From: an uncultured Oscillospiraceae bacterium
GTDB taxonomy: Bacteria > Bacillota > Clostridia > Oscillospirales > Oscillospiraceae
Direction: 5' to 3'
NCBI GenBank assembly: GCA_900763995.1
Contig: CAAFMK010000188.1
Span: 1 to 39,282, forward strand
DNA length: 39,282 nucleotides
The translations under genes and the position numbers were made by a program. Under the pieces are notes generated by a model that did no database searches, was not told the origin of the DNA, and saw only the letters and a list, made by a program, of their open reading frames with translations. Shown here one piece after another: positions 23,541 through 32,583 of this stretch; the first letter of the stretch is position 1, and the number at the start of each line of letters is the position of its first letter.

Positions 23541-24437
23541 TCATTTTAAAATCCTTTGGAACCAGTCGGGCAGGGGACACTCCAGCTCTACCAGCTGTCC
23601 GGTGCTGGGGTGGACAAAGCGAAGGCACCGGGCATGGAGGCACTGTCCAGCCAGTCCGGGCCAGGGCTTTTTACTGCCGTACACCACATCCCCCAACAGA
23701 GGGTGGCCAATGGAGGCCATATGGACACGGATCTGATGGGTGCGGCCGGTCTCTAGCTGGCACCGTATGTGAGTGAAGCCGTTGCAGCGGCCCAGCACCG
23801 ACCAGTGGGTGACTGCCGGGCGGCCATTTTGCCGGTCTATGGCCATTTTCTTGCGCTCCACCGGGTGGCGGCCAATGGGGGCATCCACGGTACCGCTGTC
23901 CTCTCGAAAGCCCCCCGCCGCCACCGCCTCATAGATGCGGGCCAGGGAGTGATCCTGCAGCTGGGCGGCCAGCGCCATATGGGCCCTATCATGCTTGGCG
24001 GCTATGATAAGCCCCGAGGTATCCCGGTCAATGCGGTGGACAATGCCCGGGCGCAGCTCCCCGTTGATGCCAGATAGCGAATCCCCGCAGTGGTAGAGCA
24101 GGGCATTGACCAGGGTGCCGTCCGGATGGCCGGGGGCGGGGTGGACAACCATCCCCACCGGCTTATTGATGACGATCACATCCTCATCCTCATAGACCAC
24201 ATCCAGGGGGATATTCTGGGGCAGGATGTCCACCGGCTCCGGGTCAGGGAGTTCCACCAGCAGCTCCTGACCGGGCGATAGCTTTTCATTTTTGCGGACA
24301 GCTCTCCGGCCGCTGGTCACCCGCTCCTGCTCCAGCAGCTTCTGGGCGGCGGAACGGGTCAGGTCGGGGATGACCCGGGCCAGAAAGGTATCCGCCCGCT
24401 CCCCGGTGCGGTCAGCGGTCAGCCTTTGAGTGGTCAT
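23541..24437 (-). CDS. rluD: Pseudouridine synthase RluD/RluA family
   Basis: A 298-residue RluA-family pseudouridine synthase, modifying uridines in 23S rRNA or tRNA. An S4 RNA-binding domain (~14-65) precedes the catalytic domain (~85-290). The motif HRIDRDTSGL carries catalytic Asp139. ARIYEAVAAGG and TGRTHQIRVHM are also typical. ATG 24437 follows AAAGGAGAA. It overlaps the end of lspA by 26 bp, the widespread lspA-rluD arrangement of Firmicutes. The exact target uridines cannot be read from sequence, so the symbol follows the context. Confidence 0.9.
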   Translation of the reverse strand: MTTQRLTADRTGERADTFLARVIPDLTRSAAQKLLEQERVTSGRRAVRKNEKLSPGQELLVELPDPEPVDILPQNIPLDVVYEDEDVIVINKPVGMVVHPAPGHPDGTLVNALLYHCGDSLSGINGELRPGIVHRIDRDTSGLIIAAKHDRAHMALAAQLQDHSLARIYEAVAAGGFREDSGTVDAPIGRHPVERKKMAIDRQNGRPAVTHWSVLGRCNGFTHIRCQLETGRTHQIRVHMASIGHPLLGDVVYGSKKPWPGLAGQCLHARCLRFVHPSTGQLVELECPLPDWFQRILK

Positions 24438-24900
24438 GGAGATTCTCCTTTGGCTCCAGCTTTTCCATCAAACACAGGTAGTACACTGCGGCGGCGATCC
24501 CCCCTACCACCACGCAGATATCCGCCACATTGAACACCGCAAAGTCCATGAACAAAACATTGAACATATCCACCACAAAGCCCCGAAACACCCGGTCGAT
24601 GAGGTTGCCCGCCGCACCGGCCAGCAGCAGGGTGAGGGCCGTTTTTCCAATGGGATGGTGGAAGTAATTTTTCCACAGGGCCACGGCCAGCAGCAGGGTG
24701 ATGACCAGTGAAACCAGGGCCAGTATCCATGTGTGCTGGTGGAACATGGAAAAGGCGGCTCCTGTATTTTGTACATAGGTCAGTTCCAGTACATTGGGGA
24801 GAAAGGGCACATGGGCCCCCAGCGGGATCTGATGCAGCACCAGATATTTTACCAGCTGGTCTAAGGCCACCAGCGCCACAGTCAAAATGAGATAGGGCAT
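24412..24900 (-). CDS. lspA: Lipoprotein signal peptidase (signal peptidase II)
   Basis: A 162-residue inner-membrane aspartyl peptidase that removes signal peptides from diacylglyceryl-modified prolipoproteins. Four membrane helices are visible. The catalytic aspartates are Asp102 in GNLIDR and Asp127 in FNVADI, and VQNTGAAFSM is the third conserved motif. ATG 24900 follows AAAGGAGCG; the longer frame to 24960 has no ribosome site. A weak -10 (TAAGAT on the minus strand near 24980) might give it a promoter separate from dnaI. rluD follows with overlap. Confidence 0.95.
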   Translation of the reverse strand: MPYLILTVALVALDQLVKYLVLHQIPLGAHVPFLPNVLELTYVQNTGAAFSMFHQHTWILALVSLVITLLLAVALWKNYFHHPIGKTALTLLLAGAAGNLIDRVFRGFVVDMFNVLFMDFAVFNVADICVVVGGIAAAVYYLCLMEKLEPKENLHDHSKADR

Positions 24901-25006
24901 GGGTACGCTCCTTTGCAGCGGAATATTTTGGGCCTGCCTCCACCCTGTGATGGGACCCAATCCTATGGCCTCTATCTTACCACAGCAGGCCCTGGGAAAA
25001 AAGGGG

Positions 25007-26011
25007 TTACATCCGATTTTTCTTCATCAGCCGGATATCGTCCCCAAAAAAGTGGAGCACATGGTACTCCCCCTCCAGCCTTGAGGCGATCTGGGGGGCA
25101 TACCGGACGGCCACATCCTCCATAGACAGGTTGGAGGAGATGACGGTGTGCCGCTCCCCCACCAAGCGGGTATTGATCAGCTCATACAGGGCCGATTGGG
25201 TAAACTGGGTGGTGAGCTCACTGCCCAAATCGTCTAAGATCAGCAGGTCGCAGTTGAGATACCGGCGGGTCTCGTCCCGGGCCTCCAGCCCACCGGCGCT
25301 GTCCCGCTGGAACTTGCGGGCCTCAAACTGAGAAAAGATATTGCCTGCCGTATCATAGACCACGGAAAACCCCTTTTCTGAGACTGTGCGGGCAATACAG
25401 GCGGACAAAAAGGTTTTGCCCAGCCCCGGTGCCCCGGATAAAAATAGATTCTGGATGGTGAAGCGGCCAAACTTCTGGGCGTAGTTCAGACACACCTCAT
25501 ACACCAGCTCCATATTGCCCCGGGGAGAGTCCCCGCGGCCGGGGTAGGGGGTGCGGCTGTAGTAGTCCATGTGAAAACTGTCAAAGGACTGCTCCCCCAG
25601 ATCCAGCAGCTTAGACAGCTCGTGGATCTGCTCCTGGGCACACAGCTTTTTCAGGCAGCTGCACATCTGGGCTCCTCTCCACCCTGAATCTCTGCACAAA
25701 GGGCAGGCTGGCACATCGTCCAGGGCATCCTCTGGCAGTCCCATCAGCCGCAGCAGCTCTGCCCGCTCCCGCTGGAACTCCAGATTTTTCTCCTTGACCT
25801 GTCGCACCGCCTGCGCCGGGTTCTCCCCCTGGCGCAGAGCGGCGGCCACCAACTGAGCCATGGTGGCCTGAAGCTTACGGTCTAGCTGCTGTAGCTTTGG
25901 CTGGCGCTCATAGGCCTGGCGGCGCAGCCGCTCCACCCGCTCCCGGCGCTGGCGGCGCTCCTCCTCCAGCCGATCGGTGGCCCGGCGCAGTATGTTGGCG
26001 TCATATGCCAT
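25007..26011 (-). CDS. Helicase loader, DnaC/DnaI-type AAA+ ATPase
   Basis: A 334-residue primosomal ATPase that loads the replicative helicase. The N-terminal ~95 residues are strongly charged and helical. A zinc-finger-like cluster follows (Cys103, 106, 117, 119 in CPLCRDSGWRGAQMCSC), as in DnaI. The AAA+ domain has Walker A GAPGLGKT (193-200), Walker B LLILDD (256-261) and sensor ISSNL. The ATG is at 26011, four bases after the end of the DnaD-like gene, with its ribosome site inside that gene, so the two are coupled. The pair forms the clostridial replication restart and initiation module. Confidence 0.93.
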   Translation of the reverse strand: MAYDANILRRATDRLEEERRQRRERVERLRRQAYERQPKLQQLDRKLQATMAQLVAAALRQGENPAQAVRQVKEKNLEFQRERAELLRLMGLPEDALDDVPACPLCRDSGWRGAQMCSCLKKLCAQEQIHELSKLLDLGEQSFDSFHMDYYSRTPYPGRGDSPRGNMELVYEVCLNYAQKFGRFTIQNLFLSGAPGLGKTFLSACIARTVSEKGFSVVYDTAGNIFSQFEARKFQRDSAGGLEARDETRRYLNCDLLILDDLGSELTTQFTQSALYELINTRLVGERHTVISSNLSMEDVAVRYAPQIASRLEGEYHVLHFFGDDIRLMKKNRM

Positions 26012-26015
26012 GGTC

Positions 26016-26963
26016 TCAGCCTCCCTCCTGTCTCATCTGCTCCATCAAGCGGCGCATCCGCTCCATATCCTCTCTGGCCCGCTGCTCCTGCTGGGGCGGA
26101 GCCGCCTTTTCCTTTTGTCCCCCCGCCCGTATGGCCTGGGGATTGCGATCCCCGGCCTGAATGGCGGCGGCAGTGTGCAGTCCCTTCTCATGCCACCGGC
26201 GCAAGATCCCGTTCATATAGCCCCAGTCCATGGACTGCTTTTTCAGCACCGTCTTTTCATAGGCCATCCGAATGGCCTCATCCTCAAAGCCCATATCGTC
26301 CCAGGCGGCAATGTAGGTCTTTTCCCGTTCCACCAGGGGGCGGGGGCTGATGTCCAGCAGCCGGAGCACCTCTGTCTCCCGGCCCTGCAGCCGGGTCAGC
26401 TTTGCGATGTACTCCTCCACCCGCTCCATGGTATCAATGCCCCGTCTGGCCCAAATGAACCCCTCCTTGCGGATCTGGGAGAGGAAGGGCCGTCGTCCCA
26501 TGCCGTATTTGCGCTCCTGCTCCTCAATGCACCACCCCACCAGCATGAGGATGACCTCCGCTGGCAGGGCCAGGTGGTCATACAGGGTGTAGAGGCTCTT
26601 CAAATCCGAGGCGGACAGCTTTTTTCCCAGCCGCCGCTCCACCTCGTCCGCCAACGCCGGAAAGGTGGAGGCCCGGTCAGACAGGGCGGTGGTGATGTCC
26701 TCTGTGCCATAGTCCGGGGGTGGCAGCTCCTGCACAGGGGGCTCCGGCTTGACCAGCTCCTCTGAGGGGGCCAGGCCCTTGGTGCGCAGCTGCTCCAGGG
26801 CCGTCTGACACCGATCCTGTGTCCATTTCAGCCCCTGTGTCCCCCCATGGCGCAGCAGGTGCAGATACAAAAGGGCCGCATCCCCGCTGTCCAGCTTCAA
26901 CAGCTGGTCTGCTGTCTGGCTGGTCATGGCCAGGATCTCACCTGGCATTAGTATACGAGACAC
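26016..26963 (-). CDS. DnaD-like primosomal protein
   Basis: A 315-residue replication protein of the DnaD/DnaB (Firmicutes) type, which prepares DNA for helicase loading. Two DnaB_2-like helical domains are visible, about residues 125-205 (LYTLYDHLALPAEVILMLVG and a GxxxW-type helix) and 215-280 (KTYIAAWDDMGFEDEAIRMAY then YMNGILRRW, the YxxxIxxxW mark of the family). The tail is Gln- and Arg-rich. The start is GTG 26963, following GGAGGTGG by six to seven bases; ATGs at 26948 and 26927 have no ribosome site. It heads the minus-strand operon dnaD-dnaI-lspA-rluD. Confidence 0.9.
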   Translation of the reverse strand: MSRILMPGEILAMTSQTADQLLKLDSGDAALLYLHLLRHGGTQGLKWTQDRCQTALEQLRTKGLAPSEELVKPEPPVQELPPPDYGTEDITTALSDRASTFPALADEVERRLGKKLSASDLKSLYTLYDHLALPAEVILMLVGWCIEEQERKYGMGRRPFLSQIRKEGFIWARRGIDTMERVEEYIAKLTRLQGRETEVLRLLDISPRPLVEREKTYIAAWDDMGFEDEAIRMAYEKTVLKKQSMDWGYMNGILRRWHEKGLHTAAAIQAGDRNPQAIRAGGQKEKAAPPQQEQRAREDMERMRRLMEQMRQEGG

Positions 26964-27017
26964 TTACTCCACCTCCCTGCTGTACTGAATTTTGGCCTGC
27001 TGGCCATTTGTCTGTCC

Positions 27018-27046
27018 ATTCTACCGCAAAATCTCCTTGTCGTAAA
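27018..27046 (-). promoter_or_regulatory. Promoter of the dnaD-dnaI operon
   Basis: On the minus strand TTTACG (27046 to 27041), 17 bp, TAGAAT (27023 to 27018). Confidence 0.6.
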
Positions 27047-27126
27047 CAGCAAAATTTCCCCACTGGAAGCATCCTCTGGCATGGGATTTAAATTTTCAAA
27101 AAGTACAAAATTCATCAAATATCTGT

Positions 27127-27155
27127 TTTTCAAATGTGGTGGTATGTGCTATAAT
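27127..27155 (+). promoter_or_regulatory. Promoter of zapA
   Basis: Extended -10 TGCTATAAT with TATAAT at 27150-27155 and a weak -35 TTTTCA at 27127-27132. A short hairpin (CTGGTA, loop, TACCAG, about 27186-27202) lies in the leader. Confidence 0.65.
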
Positions 27156-27218
27156 TCTTTTATTGTAAAACTGGAGGCTTATGCCCTGGTAAGACATACC
27201 AGTTTGGGAGGAATTATC

Positions 27219-27530
27219 ATGAGAAACAAGGTAGTGGTCACCATTGCTGGACAGGAGTACACTATGGTGGCCGTGGAGGATGAATCCTATGTGCGACGGT
27301 GCGCCGAGCTGGTAAACGACCAGCTCAACCAAATCATGGCCACCCATCTCTCTCAGGCCGATGCCGCTGTACTGGCCGCTATGAACATCGCCGACCAGTA
27401 CCTCAAGGAGATGGAGGCCAGTGAAAACCTGCGCCACCAGCTTAAGGAAAGTTTGGACGAGGCCAGCCGCCTGAAGCTGGATCTGTCTGAGGCCAAGCGG
27501 GAAATCTTCCGGCTGAGCACCCGCAAGTAA
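27219..27530 (+). CDS. zapA: Cell division protein ZapA
   Basis: A 103-residue ZapA-family protein, which binds and bundles FtsZ and stabilises the Z-ring. The N-terminal globular part shows NKVVVTIAGQEYTMVAVEDE and the YVRRCAELVN helix. The rest is a long coiled coil (~55-100) rich in Ala, Glu and Leu. ATG 27219 follows GGGAGGAAT; the longer frame from 27081 runs through the promoter and is rejected. In Clostridia zapA is regularly found beside the U32 peptidase gene, as here. Confidence 0.93.
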   Translation: MRNKVVVTIAGQEYTMVAVEDESYVRRCAELVNDQLNQIMATHLSQADAAVLAAMNIADQYLKEMEASENLRHQLKESLDEASRLKLDLSEAKREIFRLSTRK

Positions 27531-27634
27531 CCTTCCTCCCGGGCTATGGGCCGATTACAGATTATATAGATACACAGGTTGTCCAGTTCATTCAAACGAC
27601 CTGTTCACGGTACACGCCAAAGGAGGCTCCCATC

Positions 27635-29719
27635 ATGCTTGAACTGCTCTCTCCTGCTGGTTCCATGGAGGCCGTCATCGCCGCAGTACAAAATGGCGCT
27701 GACGCAGTCTACCTTGGATATGGAGATTTTAATGCCCGCCGCAACGCCAAAAACTTTACCCAGGAGGGAGCGACAGCGGCGGTTTCTTACTGCCACCTCC
27801 GGGGGGCCAAGGTCTATTTGACCCTGAACACCCTGCTCACCGACCGGGAACTGCCCGGGGCCGCTGAGGTGGCCGCCCACGCCAGTGATATGGGGGTGGA
27901 TGCGGTCATCGTACAGGATCTGGGGGTGGCCCGGATGCTGCGCCATACTGTGCCCGACCTGCCCATTCACGGCTCCACCCAGATGACCATCCACTCTCTG
28001 GACGGGGTGAAGGCCTGCGCCGATCTGGGTATTTCCCGGGTGGTGCTGGGCCGGGAGCTGAAAGGGGAGCAGATCGCCTACATCTGTCAGCACACCCCTA
28101 TTGAAGTGGAGGTCTTTGGCCACGGTGCCCTTTGTATGTGCTGGTCTGGGCAGTGCTTTTTCTCCTCTGTCATCGGGGGGCGCAGCGGAAACCGGGGGCT
28201 GTGTGCCCAGCCCTGCCGTCTAAAGTACGGCTGGAACGGACAGGCCGACCACCACCCCCTCTCCCTAAAGGATCTGTCCATGGTGGGCCATTTGCAGGAG
28301 CTCAGCGACATGGGGGTGGCCTGCTTGAAGCTGGAGGGGCGGATGAAGCGGCCTGAGTATGTGGCCATTGTCACTGGCATCTACGCCAGAGCCATTCGGG
28401 AGGGGCGGGAGCCCACCCCGGAGGAGGCGGAGATCTTGCGGCAGACCTTCTCCCGGCAGGGCTTTACTGACGGCTACTACACCGGACAGATGGGGGCTGA
28501 GATGTTCGGCACCCGTCAGGAGGAAAAGGAGCCCAGAGAGCTGTACGCCCAGGCCAGAGCTACCTACGAAAACGGGGAGAACCGCAAGGAGCCCGTCCGG
28601 ATGTATGCCCTTATTGAGGCCGGTCAGCCCGCCCAGGTGGCAGTGGAGGACGATCTGGGCCATGTGGCCCACGCACAGGGCCCCATTCCAGAGGCCGCCC
28701 GCACCGTCCCCCTCACCAGAGAAAAGGTGGAGGGCCAGCTCCAGCGCACCGGGGGCACCCCCTTCGGCTGTGAGAAGGTCACCGCCAAGGTAGGGGAGGG
28801 GCTGTCCCTGCCTTTGTCCACTTTGAACGATATGCGCCGCCGCGCTTTGGACGAGCTGTCCACCCAGCGCCAGCAGCTGCCCCAGCGCCGCAAGGAGCCA
28901 TTCCATCCGGGGGTGCGGTACGAAAACCCCAGGCAGCAACCTGTCTTTACTGTATCCGTCCGCACTGCCAGCCAGATAAGCCCTGAGCTGCTCCGGCTCA
29001 AGCCTGCCCTCATCTACATCCCCTGTGACGAGGGGGCCGCCCATCCTGAGGCCGTTCAGCGCTGCCAGCAGGCCGGGGTGCCTGTGGCCACCATTTTACC
29101 CCGCATCTGCACCGATCGGGAACTGCCCCAGCTGGAGCAGGAGCTGGTGTCCCTGCGGGAGATGGGTGTGGAGGAGGCCCTGGCTGGCAATCTGGGCAGT
29201 ATCCGCCGGGCCGCCCAGCTGGGCTTTCAGGTTCGGGGGGACTACGGCCTTGGGGTATTCAACAGTCAGACCATGAAGGAGCTAAAGCGCCTTGGCCTTT
29301 TGTCTGCCACCGCCTCCTTTGAGCTGAAGCTGGCCCAGATCCGTGACCTGTCCAAGGCTATCCCCACAGAGCTGCTTGTCTATGGCCGTCTGCCCCTGAT
29401 GCTCACTGAAAACTGCATTATCCACAACCACTCTGACCAGCACACCTGTGACAATGTGAATCTGCTCACCGACCGAAAGGGGGAGCGCTTCCCTGTGGTC
29501 AAGGTCTGGGGCTGCCGCAATGAGATCTACAACTCCAAAAAGCTGTTTTTGGCGGATAAGTCCGCCGACTGGCAGCGGCTGGGGCTGTGGGCTGGCCGGC
29601 TGGTGTTCACCACAGAAAACGCCCTGGAGTGTGTGCAGGTGCTGGAGCGCTACCTGTCTCAGGGCAAGTACCAGCCCAACGAGTACACCCGCGGGCTGTA
29701 CTACCGGGATGTGGAGTAG
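27635..29719 (+). CDS. U32 family peptidase / RlhA-like rRNA hydroxylation protein
   Basis: A 694-residue U32 protein with a C-terminal DUF3656-type extension. The start LLSPAGSMEAVIAAVQNGAD is typical, as is the cysteine region CMCWSGQCFFSS...NRGLCAQPC, with Cys167, 169, 174, 190 and 194. In E. coli relatives (RlhA, TrhP, UbiU/V) such cysteines hold an Fe-S cluster and the proteins hydroxylate rRNA or tRNA, or act in quinone synthesis, so protease activity is doubtful. Size and architecture best match RlhA (23S rRNA C2501 hydroxylation), by inference. A second cysteine group lies near CDNVNLLTDRKGERFPV. ATG 27635 follows AAAGGAGG. Confidence 0.88.
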   Translation: MLELLSPAGSMEAVIAAVQNGADAVYLGYGDFNARRNAKNFTQEGATAAVSYCHLRGAKVYLTLNTLLTDRELPGAAEVAAHASDMGVDAVIVQDLGVARMLRHTVPDLPIHGSTQMTIHSLDGVKACADLGISRVVLGRELKGEQIAYICQHTPIEVEVFGHGALCMCWSGQCFFSSVIGGRSGNRGLCAQPCRLKYGWNGQADHHPLSLKDLSMVGHLQELSDMGVACLKLEGRMKRPEYVAIVTGIYARAIREGREPTPEEAEILRQTFSRQGFTDGYYTGQMGAEMFGTRQEEKEPRELYAQARATYENGENRKEPVRMYALIEAGQPAQVAVEDDLGHVAHAQGPIPEAARTVPLTREKVEGQLQRTGGTPFGCEKVTAKVGEGLSLPLSTLNDMRRRALDELSTQRQQLPQRRKEPFHPGVRYENPRQQPVFTVSVRTASQISPELLRLKPALIYIPCDEGAAHPEAVQRCQQAGVPVATILPRICTDRELPQLEQELVSLREMGVEEALAGNLGSIRRAAQLGFQVRGDYGLGVFNSQTMKELKRLGLLSATASFELKLAQIRDLSKAIPTELLVYGRLPLMLTENCIIHNHSDQHTCDNVNLLTDRKGERFPVVKVWGCRNEIYNSKKLFLADKSADWQRLGLWAGRLVFTTENALECVQVLERYLSQGKYQPNEYTRGLYYRDVE

Positions 29720-29781
29720 TGCCCCAGACAAAGCTTTTTTGCCCTGCTGAGATCCAACGAATTTTTTAGGAGTTTACAACT

Positions 29782-30231
29782 ATGCAATTGAAGATAAAAG
29801 CCCTTTCCCCTAAAATTGGCAAAGAGATCCCCCTGCCCTTTTACGCCACCCCCGGCTCTGCTGCCATGGATCTCCACGCCTGCATGGATGACAGTGTGGT
29901 CATCCCCCCCAATGCCCGCCGGGTCATCCCCACCGGCCTTGCCATCGCCCTGCCCTCTGCGGAGTATGTGGCGCTGGTCTTTGCCCGCAGTGGTCTGGGC
30001 ATCAAGCACGGTATCGCCCCGGCAAACTGCGTGGGCGTCATTGACAGCGACTACCGGGGGGAGATCATGGTGGGTCTTCAAAATTCCGGGGATTCTGATT
30101 TTACCATTCAACCCGGTGACCGCATTGCCCAGATGATGATCACCCCTGTCATTCAGGCCCAGATCCAGATGGTGGAGGATCTGGACGACACGCAGCGGGG
30201 GACAGGGGGCTTTGGCTCCACTGGTACCTGA
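29782..30231 (+). CDS. dut: dUTP diphosphatase (dUTPase)
   Basis: A 149-residue trimeric dUTPase hydrolysing dUTP to dUMP, which keeps uracil out of DNA and feeds thymidylate synthesis. All five motifs are present: PGSAAMDLHA (1), ARSGLGIKHG (2), GVIDSDYRGEI with the catalytic Asp (3), QPGDRIAQMM (4) and RGTGGFGSTG with the Phe that stacks on uracil (5). ATG 29782 follows AGGAG. It overlaps no gene; the next start is 25 bp downstream. Confidence 0.96.
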   Translation: MQLKIKALSPKIGKEIPLPFYATPGSAAMDLHACMDDSVVIPPNARRVIPTGLAIALPSAEYVALVFARSGLGIKHGIAPANCVGVIDSDYRGEIMVGLQNSGDSDFTIQPGDRIAQMMITPVIQAQIQMVEDLDDTQRGTGGFGSTGT

Positions 30232-30256
30232 TGTGTGGATAGAGAGGATGTCAGCA

Positions 30257-31123
30257 ATGTTTGGCCTGTTTAAAAAGAAAGCACCCAGACAAACCACCTC
30301 CCACCACAGCCTAAGGGATGAGTTCAGGAACTTTTCAGCCCGATTTTCTCGGGAGGATCTGGACATTTTGGCGGTGACCGGCCCTGTGGGCTTTGGCTCC
30401 TCCCGGCCTAAAGGCAGCACCCTGTGGCACGCCTTCATTGCTCTGACCGCATGGATGGAGGTGGATGGCACCGCCATCCACACAGAACCCATGGATCTGG
30501 TGGCGCTGGCAGATGACACCCTGGATGGCTATCTGCGCCAGAACGCCCCACCTGACGCTATCTTAAAGCTGCGGGTGCGGCCCTCTCTGGATGGCAGGGA
30601 GTTTTTGCTGGTCGATCTGCCTGAACCGGCCTTTGACCCCGATCTGAAGGCTATTTTGGATGAGCAGAAAAAGGGGGAGAGCCTCTGTGTGGATGGGGTG
30701 GGGACATTTACCCTCAATCGGCGGGTGAACTGGTTCCAGACTGAGCTAAACTGGCTGGATGGCACTGTTCAACTCACCTTCGACCACGCAGAGCCGGAGG
30801 AGATGGCAGCCGCACAGGACACCATCCGGGCCCTGCTGGCCGATGCCGCCCAATGGGATCACTGCATCCGCACCTATGCCACCCAAAATCTGTTGGAGCG
30901 GTTCAATCGCCAGGACAACCGTGACCCCGCATATCAGGATATTCAGGTTGTACCGCTGACACAAAAGGAGTTTATGGCCCGCATGGAGCTGTCCTCTATC
31001 CAGGCCTATCCAGATGGCTCCTTTGAGTTCTGGTTTGAGGCTGGGTATCTATTTCTCAACCATGCCATCCGGGTCAGCGGCTCTCTGGCCAATGGCCCCA
31101 CCGATTCTGCAATGGAGGGATAA
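30257..31123 (+). CDS. Uncharacterised protein, DUF2262-like C-terminus
   Basis: A 288-residue soluble protein without signal peptide or membrane segment. The C-terminal ~60 residues (IQAYPDGSFEFWFEAGYLF, then HAIRVSGSLANG and a final EG) resemble DUF2262 domains, and a repeat-like related unit may exist near residues 90-165. Function is unknown. The first residues MFGLFKKKAPRQ are short and basic. ATG 30257 follows AGAGGATG at a good distance; the ATG at 30248 is too close. It lies between dut and maf with almost no spacing, so it belongs to the operon running into mreCD. Confidence 0.7.
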   Translation: MFGLFKKKAPRQTTSHHSLRDEFRNFSARFSREDLDILAVTGPVGFGSSRPKGSTLWHAFIALTAWMEVDGTAIHTEPMDLVALADDTLDGYLRQNAPPDAILKLRVRPSLDGREFLLVDLPEPAFDPDLKAILDEQKKGESLCVDGVGTFTLNRRVNWFQTELNWLDGTVQLTFDHAEPEEMAAAQDTIRALLADAAQWDHCIRTYATQNLLERFNRQDNRDPAYQDIQVVPLTQKEFMARMELSSIQAYPDGSFEFWFEAGYLFLNHAIRVSGSLANGPTDSAMEG

Positions 31124-31128
31124 GACAG

Positions 31129-31722
31129 ATGGAACTGATTTTGGCCTCCCAGTCCCCCCGGCGGCGTGAGCTGCTGGAGCGGATGGGCTTTTCTAACTTT
31201 CAAATTATCCCGGCAGTGGGGGAGGAGGTCATGGACCCCAGCCTCACACCGGCCCAGCTGGTGGAGACCCTCTCCCGACAGAAGGCCGCTGAGGTGGCCG
31301 CCGCCCACCCCCAGGCCCTGGTCATTGCCGCTGATACTGTGGTGTCTGTGGATGACCATGTGCTGGGAAAACCCGCCTCTGCCGAGCAGGCCATTGAGAT
31401 GGTGACCATGCTCTCTGGGCACAGCCATACCGTCTACACCGGGATCACCGTCCAACAAAATGGACGGGTCTGTACTCAACATGAGGGCACTGCTGTCCGT
31501 TTCCGTACCCTCACCCCCGAGGAAATTGCCCACTATGTCTCCACCAGAGAGCCTATGGACAAGGCCGGAGCCTATGGGATCCAGGGCTATGGCAGTATGC
31601 TGGTGGAGGAGATCTGCGGCGATTACTACAATGTGATGGGTCTGCCTGTGTGCCGTCTGGCCCAGATCCTGGTGGAGTTTGGGGTAGATCCTCTGGCCCT
31701 TGCCGCCAAAAAGGAGCTTTAA
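31129..31722 (+). CDS. maf: Maf-like nucleotide pyrophosphatase
   Basis: A 197-residue Maf/YhdE protein hydrolysing non-canonical or pyrimidine nucleoside triphosphates (dTTP/UTP type in many relatives), linked to control of division. Motifs: LASQSPRRRELLERMG at the start, ADTVVSVDDHVLGKP, and MDKAGAYGIQGYG near the end. ATG 31129 follows GGAGGGA inside the end of the preceding gene. Three bases separate its stop from the GTG of mreC. The maf-mreC-mreD order is common in Firmicutes. Confidence 0.94.
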   Translation: MELILASQSPRRRELLERMGFSNFQIIPAVGEEVMDPSLTPAQLVETLSRQKAAEVAAAHPQALVIAADTVVSVDDHVLGKPASAEQAIEMVTMLSGHSHTVYTGITVQQNGRVCTQHEGTAVRFRTLTPEEIAHYVSTREPMDKAGAYGIQGYGSMLVEEICGDYYNVMGLPVCRLAQILVEFGVDPLALAAKKEL

Positions 31723-31725
31723 GCT

Positions 31726-32568
31726 GTGAAAGATTTCCTACGAAAAAATGGGGGCATTCTGCTCATCATCGCCCTGCTGCTGTCCATTCTCATCGGGGTG
31801 GGCTCCTCTATCCTACAGGGCAATACAGACCCCCTTTCCAATATGGTCAACACGGTCACCGCCCCTATTCGGAGTGGTGTCTCCACTGTGGCTGATTGGG
31901 CGGAGGGTGTGTACCAGTATGTATTCCGTTATGGGGAAATTCAAAAGGAGCTGGACAGCCTGCGCACCCAAGTGGCCGATCTGGAGGGCCAGGTACGCCA
32001 AAATGAGGAGGCCAGCCGGGAGAATGAGCAGCTGCGCGACCTGCTGGAACTCCATCAGCGGCGGCAGGACTTCACCTTTGAATCTGCCCGGGTCACCGAC
32101 CGCTCCACCTCCAACTGGGAGTCCACCCTCACCCTGAGCAAGGGCAGCTCCTCGGGCATCGAGGTGGGGGACTGTGTGATCACAGAGACCGGGGTCCTGG
32201 TAGGCGTGGTGTCTCAGGTGGGCCACAACTGGTCTACCATCTCCACCGTCATCAACACAGATACAGAGATGGGGGGCATTGTCTCCCGCACCTACAGCGC
32301 CGGCGTGCTGGAGGGGGACTTTGCCCTGATGACCCAGGGGAAACTGAAGCTCAACTACCTCCCTGAGGGGGCCCAGCTGGTCTCCGGGGATGAGGTGCTC
32401 ACCTCCGGTAAGGGGGATATGTTCCCCTCCGGTCTGGTGGTGGGGCGGGTGTCCGGTGTCTTTACCGATCCCTCTGGCCAGTCCCGCTATGCTGTGGTGG
32501 TGCCGGACGCGGACTTTGCCTCTCTCATTGAAGTCTTTGTTATCGAGGAATTTGACATTGTGGAGTGA
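31726..32568 (+). CDS. mreC: Rod shape-determining protein MreC
   Basis: A 280-residue bitopic membrane protein of the elongasome. One membrane helix (~9-30), a coiled coil (~65-110, rich in Glu, Gln, Leu), then the extracellular double beta-barrel domain with ARVTDRSTSNWESTLTLSKG and SGLVVGRV. It scaffolds MreB, MreD and PBP2 for lateral wall synthesis. The start is GTG 31726, after AAGGAG within the end of maf. mreB itself is not in this window. Confidence 0.95.
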   Translation: MKDFLRKNGGILLIIALLLSILIGVGSSILQGNTDPLSNMVNTVTAPIRSGVSTVADWAEGVYQYVFRYGEIQKELDSLRTQVADLEGQVRQNEEASRENEQLRDLLELHQRRQDFTFESARVTDRSTSNWESTLTLSKGSSSGIEVGDCVITETGVLVGVVSQVGHNWSTISTVINTDTEMGGIVSRTYSAGVLEGDFALMTQGKLKLNYLPEGAQLVSGDEVLTSGKGDMFPSGLVVGRVSGVFTDPSGQSRYAVVVPDADFASLIEVFVIEEFDIVE

Positions 32569-32583
32569 CCAAGGAGTGTTTCC

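Noticed and set aside
27172..27192. Three-codon ORF (Met-Pro-Trp-stop) with a TGGAGG site in the zapA leader
   Set aside because: Too short to judge; purine-rich sequences in a leader produce such patterns by chance.
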